From Bifidobacterium sp. WK012_4_13 (GTDB lineage: Bacteria > Actinomycetota > Actinomycetes > Actinomycetales > Bifidobacteriaceae): a stretch of 64,000 nucleotides of DNA. The translations under genes and the position numbers were made by a program. The stretch covers positions 1,550,001 through 1,614,000 of the forward strand of contig NZ_CP129683.1 of assembly GCF_041080835.1 (NCBI RefSeq), read 5' to 3'. A model generated the notes under the pieces. That model worked only from the letters and a program-made list of their open reading frames with translations, was not told the DNA's origin and did no database searches. Below are positions 60,949-64,000 of this stretch, in pieces. Every line of letters begins with the position of its first letter. Within the stretch, counting starts at the first letter, position 1.

Positions 60949-63296
60949 TGACCGAACGACTCAGCACCCCCCTTGCCTCGACGGCGGTCGCCCCGCACAG
61001 TGCAGGAGCAGGACGTCATGGAAGAGCGGCCTTGTCAAGGAATCGGCATGCATCTCGACTTGGAATCACCATGTACCGCCTGCCGAAGAGGAGGCTTTCG
61101 GATTGGATTCTGCTGGCGCTTCTGGTCTCGGCTGCAGCAGCGGCGTATTTCATAAATCTCACGGCTTCCGGGTATGCGAATGAATTCTATTCGGCCGCGG
61201 CGCAGGCCGGATCGGTCAACTGGGAATCCTTCCTGTGGGGATCATTGGATTCCGGGAATGCGATAACCGTCGACAAACCACCGGCATCCATCTGGATCAT
61301 GGCGCTTTCCGTACGTGCGTTCGGCCTGAGTTCCTTCTCCATACTGCTTCCTCAGGCGATCATGGGCGTGCTGACCACACTTCTGCTCTATGCCACAGTC
61401 CGCAGATATTGGGGCAACGCAGCAGGTCTGATTGCGGGTCTTGTATTTGTCCTGACGCCCGTCGCGGCTCTGATGTTTCGGTTCAACAACCCAGACGCCC
61501 TGCTCATCCTGCTGATGATGGCGGCAGCGCATGCCGTGCTGCGCTCGCTTGAATACGCCGCAACGAAGGCGGGCAACCGCCGTCGCACATGGTGGATGAT
61601 CGCTGCTGGAGCATTGATTGGATTCGGTTTCCTCACGAAGCAGATGCAGGTGTTCCTGGTGCTCCCGGGATTCGCATTCGCATTCCTCATCGCCTCTCCG
61701 ACAGGCTTTGTGCGCCGCATAGTCGATGGCTTCGCTGCAATTGCTGGCATTGTCGTCGCTGCTGGATGGTGGGTTTTGCTGACCGTCATTGTTCCCTCAG
61801 GTTCACGCCCATACATCGGTGGATCGCAGAATAACTCATTCCTGGAACTCACCTTCGGATACAACGGCTTTGGCAGATTGACAGGCAGCGAGGAGGGCTC
61901 CGTCGTTCCTGGGGGTTCATCCACGGGCACGACTGGCAGTGGCATGTGGGGGCAGACAGGATGGACTCGCCTCTTCGATGGCGAATATGGCACTCAGATC
62001 GCCTGGCTGGCGCCGCTCGCAATTGCTGGAATCGTCATCGGCTTCATCGTGCTTGGACGTGCGTCCCGCGTGGATCTTCGACGTGCAAGCGTGATCGTCT
62101 TTGGCGGATGGCTCGTCGTGACATGGCTGACGTTCAGCTTCATGGCAGGAATATTCCATCAGTATTACACAGTCGCTCTGTCACCTGCGATTGCCGTGCT
62201 TGCAGCAGTTGCGGTCATGGGCCTGTGGGTGGCGCGCAAGTCGCTATGGGCGAAGATCGTCTCACCTGCGCTGGTGCTCGGCTCGGCATACTGGGCCTTC
62301 ACGCTTGCCGGAAGAAGCACATGGCTTTCTTGGCTGAAGTGGTTCATCCTGGGCTGTGGAATTCTTGCAGCAGTGGTACTGATCGTTGCGGCACTGTCAT
62401 CTTCCAAGCGGATCGCGATCGTGGGCTTCGCGCTTTCGGCGGTGTCACTGCTTTCCGGCCCATTCGCATGGACGGCATACACCATCGGCACGGGTCATAC
62501 GGGGTCGATCGTTCTTGCAGGACCGAATGTGACCTCTTCCACTGGCATGGGTGGCATGGGCGGTGGGCAGGGAAGCGCCCCGAACGGCGGCCAAGGTGGC
62601 GGACCGGGTGGCTCGTCGGGAGAATCAGGAAATGCGGAAGCCGAAGGCAACGGCCAGCAATCTGGATCGAATGCCGAAGTCCCATCGGGCGCAGCGGGGC
62701 AGAATTCGGGTGAGTCTCCCGAAATGTCAAGCGGTTCAATGGAGCAGGGAGCCATGGGCAACGGTGAAATGGGCAACGGTGAAATGGGCCAACCGCCAAG
62801 CGGGTCCGCTCCTAACGGCGCTGAGGGCTCTGAAGGTGCCATGAGCGAAGGATCCACGCAAGAAGGTGGAACGGCTTCGATGGAAGGCATGGAAGGAGGA
62901 TCTTCCGCTGAAGGCATGGGAGCTGGCATGGGAATGAGCGGGAGCACCGCGAGCTCGAAGATCGTGTCGATGCTGAAAAAAACCTCAGGCTCCTACCGCT
63001 GGGCTGCCGCCACGACAGGTTCGCAGAATGCTGCAAGCTATCAGCTCGCTTCGCAAAAGGCCGTGATGGCGATTGGCGGCTTCAATGGCTCGGATCCCGC
63101 GCCGACGCTCAAGCAGTTCAAGCAGTACGTCAAGAAGGGCCTGATCCACTATTACATCGCATCTTCCTCAATGGGTGGGACGCAGATGGGAGGCTCGGGC
63201 TCCGCGTCCAAGATTGCCTCCTGGGTTGCCGCGCACTACAAGGCAACCACTGTGGATGGTGTGACTGTCTATGATCTTTCGTCACAGGCCTCTTAG
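60945..63296 (+). CDS. GT39/ArnT-like membrane glycosyltransferase (YkcB type)
   Basis: 783 residues. About eleven to twelve membrane segments between residues 45 and 525. The catalytic region near the N-terminus is SLDSGNAITVDKPPASIWI, in which Asp/Lys correspond to the GT-C family site. From about 532 to 667 runs a Gly/Ser/Met/Glu/Asn-rich stretch (MGNGEMGNGEMG, EGMGAGMGMSG), and a soluble C-terminal domain of about 115 residues follows (SYQLASQKAVMAIGGFNGSDP). It should transfer sugar from polyprenyl phosphate to an outer acceptor, with the upstream GT2 making the donor. Acceptor is unknown. Confidence 0.9.
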   Translation: MMTERLSTPLASTAVAPHSAGAGRHGRAALSRNRHASRLGITMYRLPKRRLSDWILLALLVSAAAAAYFINLTASGYANEFYSAAAQAGSVNWESFLWGSLDSGNAITVDKPPASIWIMALSVRAFGLSSFSILLPQAIMGVLTTLLLYATVRRYWGNAAGLIAGLVFVLTPVAALMFRFNNPDALLILLMMAAAHAVLRSLEYAATKAGNRRRTWWMIAAGALIGFGFLTKQMQVFLVLPGFAFAFLIASPTGFVRRIVDGFAAIAGIVVAAGWWVLLTVIVPSGSRPYIGGSQNNSFLELTFGYNGFGRLTGSEEGSVVPGGSSTGTTGSGMWGQTGWTRLFDGEYGTQIAWLAPLAIAGIVIGFIVLGRASRVDLRRASVIVFGGWLVVTWLTFSFMAGIFHQYYTVALSPAIAVLAAVAVMGLWVARKSLWAKIVSPALVLGSAYWAFTLAGRSTWLSWLKWFILGCGILAAVVLIVAALSSSKRIAIVGFALSAVSLLSGPFAWTAYTIGTGHTGSIVLAGPNVTSSTGMGGMGGGQGSAPNGGQGGGPGGSSGESGNAEAEGNGQQSGSNAEVPSGAAGQNSGESPEMSSGSMEQGAMGNGEMGNGEMGQPPSGSAPNGAEGSEGAMSEGSTQEGGTASMEGMEGGSSAEGMGAGMGMSGSTASSKIVSMLKKTSGSYRWAAATTGSQNAASYQLASQKAVMAIGGFNGSDPAPTLKQFKQYVKKGLIHYYIASSSMGGTQMGGSGSASKIASWVAAHYKATTVDGVTVYDLSSQAS

Positions 63297-63833
63297 CCTG
63301 TTCGATGATGCGAAGACGGTGTTGTGGAAGACGGTGTTGTGAAAAACGGTGGCGTCGTGAGTCGGACATGAGTGGGCAATTGGTGACCTAGCTCAGTGTG
63401 CGATGTCCGAACTCACTGCGACCCCGCCTCTTCGCATTGGCCGTGTGCCTTGCATTCCCATGGCAGGGCATGGGATAAAGAATAAGGGCGGGATTGAAGG
63501 GGATGATCCCGCCCTATAACGGGCGAGCAGGTTGGGGGATAGCTCGACCCATCAGTGACCAGAAGTCATTGTTGGGGGGAAGACTTCTGGATACTTACCC
63601 AGTAAAAAAATTTGAGTTCCAACACATCTATATAGTAATGGACATGCTGTAAAAAACAAATCGGAGTGTCGTTTCTTCATGTTGGGCGAATGACATAAAA
63701 ACCCACGTCGTGAAAGACGTGGGATTCTCGTGTCTGCCGTGGAGTTCCAGATCATATGCGTCATCGCCTGCAATGCGCGATCTGCGTCGTTCTGACTGAG
63801 CGTTGCTCGATTGCTTGCTTGCTGCGCTTCGGT
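63297..63833. other. Intergenic region between the GT39 gene and crgA
   Basis: No gene is seen. It contains several hairpins: agggcgggat pairing with atcccgccct (63485-63515), ccagaagtc with gacttctgg (63559-63590), and the terminator at 63696-63723. A 15-base direct repeat (gaagacggtgttgtg) occurs twice at about 63314-63345. No tRNA is recognised. Confidence 0.5.
63696..63723 (-). terminator. Rho-independent terminator of crgA
   Basis: On the minus strand, cccacgtc pairs with gacgtggg across a six-base loop, and is followed directly by TTTTTAT. It stands 111 bp past the crgA stop. The structure is a textbook intrinsic terminator. Confidence 0.8.
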
Positions 63834-64000
63834 TCAGCGCCAAGCCATGGTCATGAAGAAGCCGATCATGATGAGACCGAAACCGATGGCAAGATTCCAG
63901 GCACCGATCGAAGGAATGGGATATCCGCTGTTCAGGTAATAGACGACGCACCAGATCACGCCGATGATCATGAACGCGCACATGACTGGAACGAACCAGC
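63834..64000 (-). CDS. crgA: Cell division protein CrgA, 3' part (gene runs off the window)
   Basis: The minus strand reads WFVPVMCAFMIIGVIWCVVY, then NSGYPIPSIGAWN and LAIGFGLIMIGFFMTMAWR before the stop at 63834. This is the CrgA pattern: two TM helices joined by a G-Y-P-x-P-x-I/L-G-x-W-N loop, ending in W-R. The family is about 80-95 residues, so the 5' third lies outside. CrgA recruits septal proteins with FtsZ and PBPs in Actinobacteria and lies near the origin there too. Confidence 0.9.
   Translation of the reverse strand, partial: WFVPVMCAFMIIGVIWCVVYYLNSGYPIPSIGAWNLAIGFGLIMIGFFMTMAWR

Noticed and set aside
63357..63415. tRNA-like or terminator structure from gtgagtcggacat and atgtccgaactcac
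   Set aside because: The stem has a bulge, there is no cloverleaf and no T run; it does not qualify as either.

Overview
The window is a chromosomal replication-origin region from a high-GC Gram-positive bacterium, most likely of the family Bifidobacteriaceae (a Bifidobacterium or close relative). The basis is the gene order gyrA-gyrB-dciA(DUF721)-recF-dnaN-dnaA / rpmH-rnpA-yidD-yidC-jag-rsmG-parA-parB, the actinobacterial block pcnA / NUDIX-DUF6049-murJ plus trxB, a DUF3566 gene after gyrA, an Rpf-like G5/DUF348 protein, crgA, and general sequence character. Species is not determined. No rRNA or tRNA gene was recognised.

Layout. 1-0.64 kb: no recognised gene. 0.64-11.1 kb: a GNAT acetyltransferase, then a same-strand carbohydrate-utilisation cluster (MFS transporter, alpha/beta hydrolase, GH1, GH3, SGNH esterase, GH20) that meets a convergent TetR regulator. 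11.3-14.4 kb: a transglutaminase-like protein and a circularly permuted ATP-grasp/alpha-E protein, a peptide-ligation type pair. 14.8-17.7 kb: a 14-TM drug exporter with its TetR regulator and matching palindromes between them. 17.7-22.9 kb: an alpha/beta hydrolase, a TMEM175-type channel, a small membrane protein, an NmrA-like reductase, an EamA transporter and the DUF3566 protein, with a long palindromic element near 19.7 kb.

22.9-33.4 kb is the leftward replication operon. DnaA boxes cluster on both sides of dnaA (31.3-31.8 and 33.4-33.6 kb), and a third cluster lies just upstream of parA (39.7-39.9 kb). 33.7-37.7 kb is the rightward rpmH-to-rsmG ribosome/secretion/RNA-modification operon. 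37.7-40.1 kb is a 2.4 kb gene-free region with a 19-bp direct-repeat array, heptamer repeats and four perfect parS sites. ParA and a very long ParB follow; parB itself contains two more parS-like sites in its reading frame. 42.7-44.2 kb is a decayed region holding a glycine-rich surface-protein remnant whose frame is broken by a 16-bp tandem duplication, and a second long palindrome.

44.2-55.2 kb holds leftward envelope and redox genes: trxB, a D-Ala-D-Ala ligase-like enzyme, a PLP aminotransferase, a MurJ flippase fused to a kinase-like domain and a C-terminal extracytoplasmic domain, DUF6049 and NUDIX. 55.2-63.3 kb holds pcnA (CCA-adding), a LytR_C-domain protein, rsmA, an Rpf-like cell-wall hydrolase, and a GT2/GT39 pair for polyprenyl-phosphate-sugar transfer. 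The right edge carries the 3' part of crgA on the minus strand.

Most of the window is conserved core. The least explained parts are the acyl-glycoside-type cluster, the repeat-rich rsmG-parA interval with its extra DnaA boxes, the palindromic element pair, and the frameshifted glycine-rich gene.
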